The position numbers were made by a program, and so were the translations under genes. Below the pieces are notes generated by a model. The model was given only the letters and a program-made list of their open reading frames with translations. It did no database searches and was not told the origin of the DNA. This document shows positions 25,555 to 33,897 of a stretch of 64,000 nt of DNA, piece after piece (the stretch's first letter is position 1; the number at the start of each line of letters is the position of its first letter). The DNA is taken from the NCBI RefSeq assembly GCF_002161065.1, contig NZ_NFLV01000004.1:1-64000 (forward strand), given 5' to 3'. The stretch comes from Eubacterium sp. An11 (GTDB lineage: Bacteria > Bacillota > Clostridia > Lachnospirales > Lachnospiraceae).

Positions 25555-26329
25555 TGGCGAGCACCTCCCCTGTAAGCAGACGATATCCTTCGGCAACATT
25601 CCCTTTCGGGTCATGCAGATAGATGCTCTTCCCTTCTGCTGTCGTTTCGGCCGCCCGCACCGACATCGGGATGCAGTGGGCAAAAATATGTACATTATCC
25701 CCGTAGACTTCCCGGATCTGTTTTTCAATATCTTTTGCAAAGTTGGTCCGCCGGTCCACTTTTGTCAAAAGAATTCCCAGGATGGAAAGTTTTCTGTTCA
25801 GCTGTCTGTGTACTTTTCCGATCGTCTTAATCAGCTGCTGCAGCCCTTTCACAGGAAGGTATGCGGCTTCCACCGGTATCAGGACACTGTCCGCCGCCAC
25901 AAGGGCATTGATTGTGATCATCCCCAGGGACGGCATACAGTCGATAAGTATATAATCATATCTGTCTTTGATCTCTTCCAGATACAGACGCAGGATCTGC
26001 TCCCGGCTCATCACGTTCACCAGCGAAGTCTCCAGCCCGGCAAGCTCGATATTCGCCGGAATAAAGTCGACGCCTTCTTCATGATGACAGATTCCTTCTT
26101 CCAGATTAATTTCTTCCTCATTGATCACTTTTCCAAGAATCTGCACCAATGTCATCTCCAGTTCATCGGGTTCCTGTATTCCAAGGCTCACCGAGAGACT
26201 CCCCTGAGCGTCCGCTTCTACCAGAAGGACTTTTTTCCCTTTCCTTGCAAGTCCAATCCCTAAATTTACACACGTCGTCGTCTTTCCTACTCCGCCTTTT
26301 TGATTTGCAACTGCGATTACTCTGCACAT
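25544..26329 (-). CDS. parA: ParA-type partition ATPase
   Basis: A 261-residue deviant-Walker ATPase with Lys-Gly-Gly-Val-Gly-Lys-Thr-Thr at residues 10-17, Ala-Asp-Ala-Gln at about 39-42 (the usual Asp-x-Asp-Pro-Gln is modified) and Asp-Tyr-Ile-Leu-Ile-Asp-Cys as Walker B. It is a cytoplasmic partner of ParB in segregating the element. It is the first large gene of the operon, preceded by two tiny ORFs; its start is 2 bases beyond the stop of the 57-residue ORF, so translation is probably coupled. Confidence 0.92.
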   Translation of the reverse strand: MCRVIAVANQKGGVGKTTTCVNLGIGLARKGKKVLLVEADAQGSLSVSLGIQEPDELEMTLVQILGKVINEEEINLEEGICHHEEGVDFIPANIELAGLETSLVNVMSREQILRLYLEEIKDRYDYILIDCMPSLGMITINALVAADSVLIPVEAAYLPVKGLQQLIKTIGKVHRQLNRKLSILGILLTKVDRRTNFAKDIEKQIREVYGDNVHIFAHCIPMSVRAAETTAEGKSIYLHDPKGNVAEGYRLLTGEVLANEK

Positions 26330-26331
26330 AT

Positions 26332-26505
26332 CTATTCCTGCCTTTCTTCTTTTTCCACTTCTGCATAGGAACGGTAATACCTGTTTGTTCCTTTATTTGC
26401 AAACATATCTGATACTCCGAGAACCCGAATCTCCGATTGTCTCTGAAGAAACTTCCGGAACCATCGGATATCCTTTGCAGTTCCCTGCAGCCTAATTTTT
26501 AACAT
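26332..26505 (-). CDS. Small DUF3970-like ORF upstream of parA
   Basis: A 57-residue basic protein opening Met-Leu-Lys-Ile-Arg-Leu-Gln-Gly-Thr and containing Ile-Arg-Trp-Phe-Arg-Lys-Phe-Leu. It resembles the small DUF3970-type proteins encoded next to parA in Firmicute ICEs. GGAGG stands 7 bases before the ATG. It overlaps the preceding 53-codon ORF by 14 bases and ends two bases before parA. Function unknown. Confidence 0.6.
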   Translation of the reverse strand: MLKIRLQGTAKDIRWFRKFLQRQSEIRVLGVSDMFANKGTNRYYRSYAEVEKEERQE

Positions 26506-26653
26506 GGGAACATTCCTCCTTTACCAGAGCATTCCTGATCAGATAGTGGCATTTGAAAAGTAAGGCAGCAACCATCTTCTCATATCTTATCCCAGTATAA
26601 AACATTTTTTGCCTCTTACTGTCTTCTGCCCTTAACGCTGTGTTTTTTGCCAT
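26492..26653 (-). CDS. Small first ORF of the parA operon
   Basis: A 53-residue basic protein starting Met-Ala-Lys-Asn-Thr-Ala-Leu-Arg. AAGGAGG lies 7 bases before the ATG and the frame overlaps the next small ORF. It has no recognisable domain. It begins directly after a hairpin-plus-U-run, so it may act as a leader or as a small regulator of the partition operon. Confidence 0.5.
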   Translation of the reverse strand: MAKNTALRAEDSKRQKMFYTGIRYEKMVAALLFKCHYLIRNALVKEECSHVKN

Positions 26654-26992
26654 TATGCAACCTCCTTAAAAATATTTTTATACTAAAAAAAGGACGAAAC
26701 TCTTTATTTTCTCAGATATTCGTCCTTATATTGGAGTGTATTCTCCTTCCGTTTTATTACCAAAATATTCAATTATATAAAAACACCAGATAGCATGACA
26801 TATCCACCTGATATTTTCTTCTGCGGTAATATCACATGTTTTATTCTTTTTTCCCTTGTCTTGATTTCCTCCTTTCGGTATACTATGTTATTCTGTACAG
26901 ATATCTTTTCCCTTTCGTGGTTAATGAGTCGGGATATGCACCAGAAACGCCTTTTTCAAGGCTTTTCCCGTGTTGTCCCTATTATATCTCAC
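26654..26992. other. Terminal region of the ICE, no gene
   Basis: Besides the hairpin at 26684-26727 this stretch holds no ORF of note. On the minus strand it includes a weak GCCTT/AAGGC stem-loop near 26950-26963 and an AAAGGAGGAAATC stretch near 26865 with no start codon after it. It should contain the element's right end and the promoter of the parA operon. Confidence 0.45.
26684..26727 (-). terminator. Terminator-like hairpin ahead of the parA operon
   Basis: Perfect 9-bp arms AAGGACGAA (26719-26727 read on the minus strand) and TTCGTCCTT, 20-base loop, followed by a U-run in minus-strand RNA. It lies 31 bases upstream of the first ORF. Either it ends transcription entering from the chromosome side or it attenuates the operon. 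Confidence 0.6.
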
Positions 26993-27004
26993 TCACTCGC
27001 CCTG
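26985..27004. other. Putative ICE-chromosome junction (attachment site) in spoIVB
   Basis: The spoIVB reading frame matches its family up to Gly-Gly-Ile-Ile-Gln-Gly (codons to 26999) and then reads Glu-stop. The following bases code for no Met-Ser-Gly-Ser-Pro in any frame. The crossover should lie at or a few bases either side of 26990-26999. The partner site is outside the window, so the core repeat cannot be defined. Confidence 0.7.
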
Positions 27005-28030
27005 GATGATGCCGCCGGTCAGAGCGATGAGGTCCGGATCTGTGATCTTGATGCGGAGCGCCTTCTGGGCGTCTTTTTTGCTCAGGGAAATTTTTTCTAT
27101 CTCGATGGTATAATCTCTGCTCTCCCCGCTGATACTGGTTCTGACAAAGGCTTTTCCTGTTTTGATCTCCGAGGCGTCGGCCACTTCCATCAGCTGGCCG
27201 TTCCGGAAATTTTCCTGATGATTTTTTATGAGACCGAAGATGCCGCAAGTGCTGTTGATGCCGATGTTGCCCAGATATTTTTCCGGGATATAGTCGATGG
27301 TCCCGATGACCTGTCCCGGGTCTTTGGCTTTGCCCTTCATGATGGAAGCGATATCGGTCTCATAGATGCTTCCGCCGGCAATGTTTAACTGGACGCCCAG
27401 GTCACAGTCGCTGATTCCGTGGCCCAGGGCGGCAAAGTTTCCGTCTTCGGTGATATAGGTGACGGTTCCGATACCCTGGGTATCGTTGCGGATCCAGGCA
27501 CCGATCTGGTAACAATGATCTTCTTCGGAGTAGACCGGCTGTATTTTAATCTGCTGCTCTTCGCCGTTTCGGGAAATGGTGAGCACGGCTTCTTTCTCCT
27601 CGTTTTTCTGCAGGCAGGAAATAAACTGTGCCTTGGAAGAAATGTCTTCCCCGTTCATGGCCAGAATATAGTCCCCGGACTCCAGTTTATGTTCTGCCGG
27701 TGAGCAGGTTCTGTTGTCTGCCGTTTTTACATTCTGGATTCCCAGAACCAGAACGCCCTTGGTTTTGATGTATATGCCCACCGGCTCTCCGGAGGCATAT
27801 ACCTTGGTTTTTGTCTCCTTCTTATCCCCGCCCGCTGCCAGCGTCTCTCTTATGTCCTCTTCCCCTGCCGCGTCGTACAGTCGTTCCTCTACATGAAACA
27901 ATTCTCCCGCCTGCGCTCCGGCGGCAAATAATACTGCCGTCAGCAGTAAAAAATAGAATCTTCGCAGCCTGCTTTTTTGCTGCTTTTGTGTTATCCGCGG
28001 CTTTTGTGCCTTCAATGAATTTTCAGCCAT
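26993..28030 (-). CDS. spoIVB: SpoIVB stage IV sporulation protease, truncated before catalytic serine
   Basis: 345 residues from the ATG at 28030 (GGGGG 8 bases upstream; an ATG at 28045 is also in frame). It has an N-terminal membrane anchor, a PDZ domain (about 95-165) with Gly-Asp-Tyr-Ile-Leu-Ala-Met-Asn-Gly, then the S55 peptidase domain with the catalytic His in Leu-Gly-His-Gly-Ile. The frame stops right after Thr-Gly-Gly-Ile-Ile-Gln-Gly, where relatives continue Met-Ser-Gly-Ser-Pro with the catalytic Ser and about 35 more residues. SpoIVB triggers SpoIVFB/pro-sigma-K processing from the forespore side, so the truncated form should be inactive. The element between 1 and 26,990 follows the break. 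Normal neighbours are recN upstream and spo0A downstream; spo0A is absent here. Confidence 0.9.
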   Translation of the reverse strand: MAENSLKAQKPRITQKQQKSRLRRFYFLLLTAVLFAAGAQAGELFHVEERLYDAAGEEDIRETLAAGGDKKETKTKVYASGEPVGIYIKTKGVLVLGIQNVKTADNRTCSPAEHKLESGDYILAMNGEDISSKAQFISCLQKNEEKEAVLTISRNGEEQQIKIQPVYSEEDHCYQIGAWIRNDTQGIGTVTYITEDGNFAALGHGISDCDLGVQLNIAGGSIYETDIASIMKGKAKDPGQVIGTIDYIPEKYLGNIGINSTCGIFGLIKNHQENFRNGQLMEVADASEIKTGKAFVRTSISGESRDYTIEIEKISLSKKDAQKALRIKITDPDLIALTGGIIQGE

Positions 28031-28061
28031 AAAAAATACCCCCATGCTAAAGTACTGACCT

Positions 28062-28088
28062 TAGTATGGCGGGCATTTTCTGAATTCA
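28062..28088 (-). promoter_or_regulatory. Candidate sigma-G/F-type promoter of spoIVB
   Basis: On the minus strand a CATACTA -10-like box (28062-28068) is preceded by TGAATT (28083-28088) with a 14-base spacer, somewhat short for forespore sigma factors. It lies 31 bases before the start codon, in the gap after recN. Expected biologically, since spoIVB is forespore-expressed. Confidence 0.4.
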
Positions 28089-28129
28089 CACAGACAGATT
28101 ATTCTACATTTTTTTATTCGACAAAATTC

Positions 28130-29821
28130 TTATGGTTCTGACACGGCATGGTTGAGCCGTGAAGCGAATTTTTTCATTTCTCTGGCGTTGTCCAGGACGG
28201 TGCTGGTAATTTCTGCGCCTCCAAGCATTCTTGCCAGTTCTTCCACGGATTCCTCCTCCGAGAGCCGGTAGATCCGGCTGATGGTGGAATTGTTGTCGCT
28301 GGTCTTTTCGATCAGATAATGGGAATCCGCCATGGCCGCGATCTGCGGCAGATGGGTGATGGCGATGACCTGACGCTTTCCGGCAATCTGTGACAGCCGC
28401 TCCGATACTTTCTGGGCAGTCCTTCCGCTGATTCCGGCGTCGATCTCGTCAAAGATCAATGTCTCCACCTGTTCTTCGTCGGCCAGCACCGATTTGATGG
28501 CCAGCATGATACGGGACAGCTCACCGCCGGAGGCGGTTTCCTGCAACGGCCGGACGTCCATGCCCGGATTGGTGGAGATCATGAAGCACACGTCATCTTT
28601 GCCGTCCGCCCGGCAGGCCGGCGCCTCTGTGAAGGCGATCTCAAAGCGCACCTGATTAAAATTCAGGTCCAGGAGCGCATTTTTGATGGACTCTGCCAGA
28701 GGAACGGCGGCCTTTTTACGAAGAGCTGTGAGCTTCGCGCAGGCGTCGTTCAGCTGCACAGCCAGACGATCCCTCTTTGCTTTCAGTTCTTCCATCCGCT
28801 CATCAAAATGCAGCAGCGCTTCCAGACGGCTCTCCGCCCTGGCCTTATATTCCTTTATGGCCGGAATGGAATCACCGTATTTGGCCTGCAGACGGTGGAT
28901 CAGATCCAGACGTTCTTCCGTCTGCACAAAGGTTTCCTCGTCGAACTCCATGGAAGACATGTATTCCGACAAATCCCGGTTAAAATCATTTAAAAGACCG
29001 TCCACCGTGGAAAGCTCTTCCATCAGTGTTCCGACGCTCTCATCATATTTTGTCACATCGGACAGAGAGCGGATGGCCATTCCCAAAAGATTTTCCGCGC
29101 TGGAGGAACTGCCGCTGGTCATCTCATGGACGGACGCACAGGCCGTGAGGATGTCCCTGGAATGGGAAATCCTCTGGAAGAGTTCTTCCAGTTCCTCGTC
29201 TTCTCCTTCTTTTAAGGCCGCGCTCTCAATTTCCTGTATCTCATATTTTAAAAATTCGATTTCACGAATTCGTTCTTCTTCTCCCAGATTCTGTTCTTTC
29301 AGCTGCCGCTCTATTTCCTGATACTGCCGGAACAGACCGGCGACTGTCTCCTTCACCGGTGCGATCTCCGTTTTATTGTAATTATCCAGGATTCTCCGGT
29401 GATTCTGCGGTTTCAGCAACAGCTGATTCTCGTGCTGTCCGCTCAGATCCAGCAGAAACGGGGACAGCTCTTTCAGACGCGCCGCTGTGACGCTGCAGTC
29501 GTTGACTTTATTGATAACTCTATTATTTGTAATTCTTCTTGAAATAATGATTTCGCCGTCCTCAAAGGGAATGTCAAATTCTTCCATTTTTTGTTTTACC
29601 ACATCGCTCTCGGTGTGGAACACCAGCTCAATGAGGGCGCTGTCACAGCCATTCCGGATCATATCCTTCGGGATCTTGCTGCCCAGAGCCGACTGGATGG
29701 AGCCGATGAGAATCGACTTTCCGGCGCCGGTCTCTCCCGTCAGGATATTCAGGTGGCTGGTGAAATCAATATCCGTTTCCTCGATCAGTGCAAGATTCTT
29801 TACATGTAAGTTAATGAGCAT
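28130..29821 (-). CDS. recN: DNA repair protein RecN
   Basis: A 563-residue SMC-like ATPase with Walker A Gly-Glu-Thr-Gly-Ala-Gly-Lys-Ser at residues 29-36, a long central coiled coil (about 150-380), the ABC signature Ala-Ser-Gly-Gly-Glu-Leu-Ser-Arg (about 433) and Walker B Leu-Ile-Phe-Asp-Glu-Ile-Asp-Ala-Gly (about 460). It acts at double-strand breaks in recombinational repair. Length and order (argR before, spoIVB after) are as in other Clostridia. No abnormality seen. Confidence 0.96.
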   Translation of the reverse strand: MLINLHVKNLALIEETDIDFTSHLNILTGETGAGKSILIGSIQSALGSKIPKDMIRNGCDSALIELVFHTESDVVKQKMEEFDIPFEDGEIIISRRITNNRVINKVNDCSVTAARLKELSPFLLDLSGQHENQLLLKPQNHRRILDNYNKTEIAPVKETVAGLFRQYQEIERQLKEQNLGEEERIREIEFLKYEIQEIESAALKEGEDEELEELFQRISHSRDILTACASVHEMTSGSSSSAENLLGMAIRSLSDVTKYDESVGTLMEELSTVDGLLNDFNRDLSEYMSSMEFDEETFVQTEERLDLIHRLQAKYGDSIPAIKEYKARAESRLEALLHFDERMEELKAKRDRLAVQLNDACAKLTALRKKAAVPLAESIKNALLDLNFNQVRFEIAFTEAPACRADGKDDVCFMISTNPGMDVRPLQETASGGELSRIMLAIKSVLADEEQVETLIFDEIDAGISGRTAQKVSERLSQIAGKRQVIAITHLPQIAAMADSHYLIEKTSDNNSTISRIYRLSEEESVEELARMLGGAEITSTVLDNAREMKKFASRLNHAVSEP

Positions 29822-29837
29822 GTTTTCCTCCGCAAAA

Positions 29838-30296
29838 TTATTCCAGGCCTTTTATGATCAAATGAATCTCATCGATGACATCGCTCACCATTGCCGCGTC
29901 CTTTACCACGCAGAGAAGGGTATCGTCGCCGGCGATGCATCCCACGACTCCCTTCATGGCAATGGAATCAATAGCCGCGCCGCAGGCCATGGCCATGCCG
30001 GAAACGGTCTTGATGACGAGAAGATTGCCGGCGCCTTCCATATGTATGATGGCTTCCGAAAGCACTCTCCGGTATTTATCAGAAACATGCAGGTCCCTGG
30101 TGAGAATCGGTGCGTACTTCTGTTTTCCGCTCTCTCCTGCCACCTTCGTCAGTTTTAGCTCCCGGATATCTCTGGAAATGGTTCCCTGAGTAGAAGGAAA
30201 GCCCTCTTCCTGCAGACGTCTGGTCAGCTCTTCCTGGGTTTCGATATCATACTTCTCGATGAGTTCCAGTATTTTTTTCTGCCTCTTTCCTTTCAT
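29838..30296 (-). CDS. argR: Arginine repressor ArgR/AhrC
   Basis: A 152-residue protein with an N-terminal winged helix (residues 1-70; Glu-Glu-Leu-Thr-Arg-Arg-Leu-Gln-Glu-Glu-Gly and Gln-Gly-Thr-Ile-Ser-Arg-Asp) and a C-terminal arginine-binding oligomerisation domain with Gly-Cys-Ile-Ala-Gly-Asp-Asp-Thr. It is a hexameric repressor/activator of arginine metabolism genes. Located between nadK and recN, its usual clostridial position. Confidence 0.95.
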   Translation of the reverse strand: MKGKRQKKILELIEKYDIETQEELTRRLQEEGFPSTQGTISRDIRELKLTKVAGESGKQKYAPILTRDLHVSDKYRRVLSEAIIHMEGAGNLLVIKTVSGMAMACGAAIDSIAMKGVVGCIAGDDTLLCVVKDAAMVSDVIDEIHLIIKGLE

Positions 30297-30314
30297 AACA
30301 ACCTCTCTATATAA

Positions 30315-31151
30315 TCACAACAATTTTTCTTTTAATATTTTTACAAAACTCACTTCTTTCATCTTAATAAACGGCGTACTCTCCGTAGCCTTGTAAATGC
30401 GCACCTTATCACCCGGGCGCAGCACAATGCCCTCCCTGCCGTCCGGGGAAATCACTGCTTCCTCCCTCTGTCCGTGACGGATATTATCCAGAGTGATAGT
30501 CACCACATCGCTCTTGGCAAGAACCACGCTCCGGATAGCCAGCGAATGCGGACAGATAGGCGTCACCACAAAATTCTTACAGGTAGGGTTGATGATCGGC
30601 CCGCCGGCTGAAAGATTGTAGCTGGTGGAGCCTGTCGGCGTACAGACGATGACACCGTCGGCATGATACTGTTCAATGAGTACGTCATTGATCTCAATGG
30701 ACAGACCGATCATCCGGGAAAACGAACGACGGCTGATTACGAAATCGTTGAGTGCCGTAAACCCTCCGGAACGCTCGCCGCCCCGGTAAACTTCCCCCCG
30801 GAGCATCATACGTTTTTCCAGCTCATATTTATCATCCACCAGATCCTTTAAGGTCTCCGGCAGCTCTTTGAGATCCACATCCGCCAGAAAACCGAGGGTT
30901 CCCAGATTGATGCCGAGAAGAGGGATATTCTGTCCCACCAGGCGGCCGGCAGCCGCCAGAATGGTGCCGTCCCCGCCGATGACGAGGATACATTCCGTGT
31001 GTTCCGGCACCTTGATGGGCGTCACATCATTATAATATCCGTCATAGATGTGGCACTGGGCGCCCATGTCAGCCAGCATATCCTTAATCTGACTGGTCAG
31101 AGCCAGCCCCGCGTCCTTCTGTCTGTTTGGAATAATCAAAAAATTCTTCAT
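30315..31151 (-). CDS. nadK: NAD kinase
   Basis: A 278-residue ATP-NAD kinase. The Gly-Gly-Asp-Gly-Thr motif (about 59-63), Asn-Leu-Gly-Thr-Leu-Gly-Phe-Leu and the Thr-Pro-Thr-Gly-Ser-Thr-Ser-Tyr-Asn motif (about 176) form the nucleotide-binding and catalytic site. It makes NADP from NAD in the cytoplasm. Part of the tlyA-nadK-argR-recN run with short spacers. Confidence 0.95.
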   Translation of the reverse strand: MKNFLIIPNRQKDAGLALTSQIKDMLADMGAQCHIYDGYYNDVTPIKVPEHTECILVIGGDGTILAAAGRLVGQNIPLLGINLGTLGFLADVDLKELPETLKDLVDDKYELEKRMMLRGEVYRGGERSGGFTALNDFVISRRSFSRMIGLSIEINDVLIEQYHADGVIVCTPTGSTSYNLSAGGPIINPTCKNFVVTPICPHSLAIRSVVLAKSDVVTITLDNIRHGQREEAVISPDGREGIVLRPGDKVRIYKATESTPFIKMKEVSFVKILKEKLL

Positions 31152-31186
31152 AATATCTCACTCATTTCCCGTAATCTGTGAAACCA

Positions 31187-31996
31187 TCAATGGTCCAGCG
31201 CTCCATGGGAAGCCTGCACCACCGCCGGTATCATCGTTTTATCAATGGCGTGATCGCTTTCTGATTTCTGCAGATGCAGTAAATACTCAATATTGCCCTC
31301 CGGTCCCTTGATCGGAGAATAATCCAGATGAAGGAGAGAAAAACCGATGGACGCCGCATAGTCCATGACCATGGCGATCACTTCCTCATGCACCTTGGTA
31401 TCCCGGACCACGCCCTTCTTTCCAACCTTGTCCCGTCCGGCCTCAAACTGCGGCTTAATGAGACAGACCACCTGTCCATCTTCTCTCAGACAGTCTTTCA
31501 CCGGCAGTAAAATCTTAGTCAGAGAGATAAAGGAGACATCAATGGAAGTAAAATCCACCGGCTCTCCGATATCCTCCGGCTTCACATAACGCATATTTGT
31601 CTTTTCCATGCAGACCACCCGGGGATCATTGCGAAGCTTCCAGTCCAGCTGTCCCCGCCCCACGTCAATGGAGAAGACCTTCACCGCCCCGTTCTGGAGC
31701 ATACAGTCGGTAAATCCGCCGGTGGAAGCGCCCACGTCCATGCAGACTTTACCGGAAAGATCCAGGTCAAAACATTCCATGGCCTTTTCCAGCTTGAGAC
31801 CTCCCCGGCTCACATATTTGAGGGTCGCGCCCCGCACTTCCACGGTATCTGCAGCCCTTTCATCAAAAGTACTTCCTGCTTTATCTTCCTTCTGTCCGTT
31901 CACATAAACGATACCGGACATTATCATGGCCTTTGCCTTCTCCCGGGAAGGCGCCAGTCCCTTTTGTACTAAAATCATATCCAAACGCTGCTTCAT
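31187..31996 (-). CDS. tlyA: TlyA family rRNA 2'-O-methyltransferase/hemolysin-like protein
   Basis: 269 residues: an S4 RNA-binding domain (1-60) and a FtsJ/RrmJ-type SAM methyltransferase domain with Asp-Val-Gly-Ala-Ser-Thr-Gly-Gly-Phe-Thr-Asp (about 83-93). TlyA proteins methylate 16S and 23S rRNA ribose. The start overlaps the dxs stop by four bases, so the two are translationally coupled, as is typical of this clostridial cluster. Confidence 0.93.
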   Translation of the reverse strand: MKQRLDMILVQKGLAPSREKAKAMIMSGIVYVNGQKEDKAGSTFDERAADTVEVRGATLKYVSRGGLKLEKAMECFDLDLSGKVCMDVGASTGGFTDCMLQNGAVKVFSIDVGRGQLDWKLRNDPRVVCMEKTNMRYVKPEDIGEPVDFTSIDVSFISLTKILLPVKDCLREDGQVVCLIKPQFEAGRDKVGKKGVVRDTKVHEEVIAMVMDYAASIGFSLLHLDYSPIKGPEGNIEYLLHLQKSESDHAIDKTMIPAVVQASHGALDH

Positions 31997-33873
31997 AGTT
32001 CACTCACCTTTTCCATAATGCGGGCGGCCATGGAAGCCGCGTCAATGCCCATCTGCTGTCTCTGCCATTCCACACTGCCGTGCTCCACAAAACAGTCGGG
32101 AATCCCGAAGGTCAGCAGATGATTCTGATAGTCATTCCGGTGCAGGAAGGCCGATACCTCCTCCCCGAATCCGCCGGAAAGTACATTTTCTTCCGCAGTG
32201 ACCAGGAGCGGATACCGCTCCGCCAGATCGTGGAGCATTTCCTCGTCCATAGGACGGATAAAACGCACATTGACAAGCCCCGGCTGCATGCCCTGCTCTT
32301 TTAACAGATCGACTGTCTTCAATACTTCTTCCATCATATTGCCCACGGACAAAATAACCACAGTCTTCCCTTTGTAAAGGCTCTCACTTCTGCCAAGCTC
32401 CACCGGCGGCCGGAAATTCTTAAGTCCCGCAAAGGCCTCTCCCCGCGGATAGCGCATGGCGGCCGGCCCGTCGTAGTCTATGGCAAAATGCATCATATCT
32501 TCCATCTCGTATTTATTCTTCGGGGCCATCAGCACCAGGTTCGGGATATGAGAGAGATAGGAAATGTCAAAAATCCCCTGATGGGTCTCTCCGTCCGCTC
32601 CCACCAGCCCGGAACGGTCCACGCAGAAAAAGACCGGAAGCTTCTGAATACAGACATCGTGGAGAATCTGGTCATAAGCCCTCTGCAGGAACGAGGAATA
32701 CACCGCCACCACCGGCTTCATGCCGGAGGCCGCCATTCCCGCCGCAAAGGTTACCGCATACTCTTCAGCGATTCCCACATCAAAAAAACGCTCCGGACAG
32801 ACCTTCTTAAAAGCCGCCAGTCCGGTACCCGAAGGCATGGCAGCTGTGATGGCCACCACATTGTCTTTCTCCTTTGCAATCTCTAAAAGCGTCTTAGAAA
32901 ATACATCCGTGCAGCTGTCCGCTGTTTTTTTCTTCAGTGGCTTCCCTGTCTTCACATCGAAGGGCTCGATACCATGAAATTTCTCCGGATTATTCTCCGC
33001 GATGGGATATCCTTTTCCTTTTTTGGTCATCACATGAATGAGAATCGGTCCCTCCATGTTTCTGGCACGGTTGATGGCGTGTATCATGGCGAAAATGTCA
33101 TGACCGTCCACCGGACCGTAATAAGTGATTCCCATGTTTTCGAACAACATCCCCGGAATAAACAGCTGTTTGATGGAATCTTTGGAACGCTTGATGGTCC
33201 TCACCATACTGTCCCCCACACCCGGAATATTCTTGATGGCCTGCTCCACATTGTCCTTGAACTCACCATAACTTTTCCGGGAGCGGATATCATTCAGATA
33301 CCGGCTCATACCGCCCACATTTTCTGAAATGGACATCTTATTATCATTCAGAATGATAATGATATTTTTCTTTTCTTTCCGAAACAGCGCCAGATTGTTG
33401 AGCGCCTCATAAGCCATGCCTCCGGAAAGCGCGCCGTCTCCGATGACAGCCACGATGGTCTCCTTTGTCTTTTTGAGATCCCTGGCAACGGCGAATCCCA
33501 TGGCTGCCGCGATGGAAGTGGAACTGTGGCCGGTGCCAAAACAATCATACTCGCTTTCCTTTCGTTTCGGAAATCCGCACATGCCGCCGCTTTTTCTCAG
33601 GGTGGCAAAACCGTCCCGCCGCCCTGTCAGAAGCTTATGGACATAAGACTGGTGTCCCACGTCATAAATGATCTTATCTTCCGGCAGATGCAGACAGAGA
33701 TGCAGCGCCATGGTCAGCTCCACCGCTCCCAGATTGGAAGCCAGATGTCCGCCGGTCCTGCTGACATTTTCAATGAGGAAATCCCGGATTTCCTGCGCCA
33801 GCACCGGATACAGTCTCGCCGGTATTTTCTTTATATCATTGGCTTTTTGTATTCTGTTCAAAATTTGACCCAT
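31993..33873 (-). CDS. dxs: 1-deoxy-D-xylulose-5-phosphate synthase
   Basis: A 626-residue thiamine-diphosphate enzyme that joins pyruvate and glyceraldehyde 3-phosphate, the entry step of the non-mevalonate isoprenoid pathway. Visible are Gly-Asp-Gly-Ala-Leu-Ser-Gly-Gly (about 146) with Asn-Asp-Asn-Lys-Met-Ser-Ile (ThDP/Mg site), the Gly-His-Ser-Ser-Thr-Ser motif, and the transketolase pyrimidine domain with Asp-Arg-Ser-Gly-Leu-Val-Gly-Ala-Asp-Gly. It stands just after ispA, and the two feed the same pathway. Confidence 0.97.
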   Translation of the reverse strand: MGQILNRIQKANDIKKIPARLYPVLAQEIRDFLIENVSRTGGHLASNLGAVELTMALHLCLHLPEDKIIYDVGHQSYVHKLLTGRRDGFATLRKSGGMCGFPKRKESEYDCFGTGHSSTSIAAAMGFAVARDLKKTKETIVAVIGDGALSGGMAYEALNNLALFRKEKKNIIIILNDNKMSISENVGGMSRYLNDIRSRKSYGEFKDNVEQAIKNIPGVGDSMVRTIKRSKDSIKQLFIPGMLFENMGITYYGPVDGHDIFAMIHAINRARNMEGPILIHVMTKKGKGYPIAENNPEKFHGIEPFDVKTGKPLKKKTADSCTDVFSKTLLEIAKEKDNVVAITAAMPSGTGLAAFKKVCPERFFDVGIAEEYAVTFAAGMAASGMKPVVAVYSSFLQRAYDQILHDVCIQKLPVFFCVDRSGLVGADGETHQGIFDISYLSHIPNLVLMAPKNKYEMEDMMHFAIDYDGPAAMRYPRGEAFAGLKNFRPPVELGRSESLYKGKTVVILSVGNMMEEVLKTVDLLKEQGMQPGLVNVRFIRPMDEEMLHDLAERYPLLVTAEENVLSGGFGEEVSAFLHRNDYQNHLLTFGIPDCFVEHGSVEWQRQQMGIDAASMAARIMEKVSEL

Positions 33874-33897
33874 ATGTTTCGTCCTCCGGACTTCTCA

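Noticed and set aside
26860-26885. AAAGGAGGAAATC on the minus strand, first thought to be the ribosome binding site of spo0A cut off by the element
   Set aside because: The spoIVB frame already ends before its catalytic loop, so the junction lies upstream of this position and the sequence belongs to the element's end.
26795-27388. A 197-codon plus-strand frame crossing the spoIVB junction
   Set aside because: Mostly antisense to spoIVB and without a convincing start; not taken as a gene.
28683-29321. A 212-codon plus-strand frame opposite recN, and similar ones opposite dxs, ispA, xseA and spoIIIA genes
   Set aside because: All are antisense shadows of well-supported genes.
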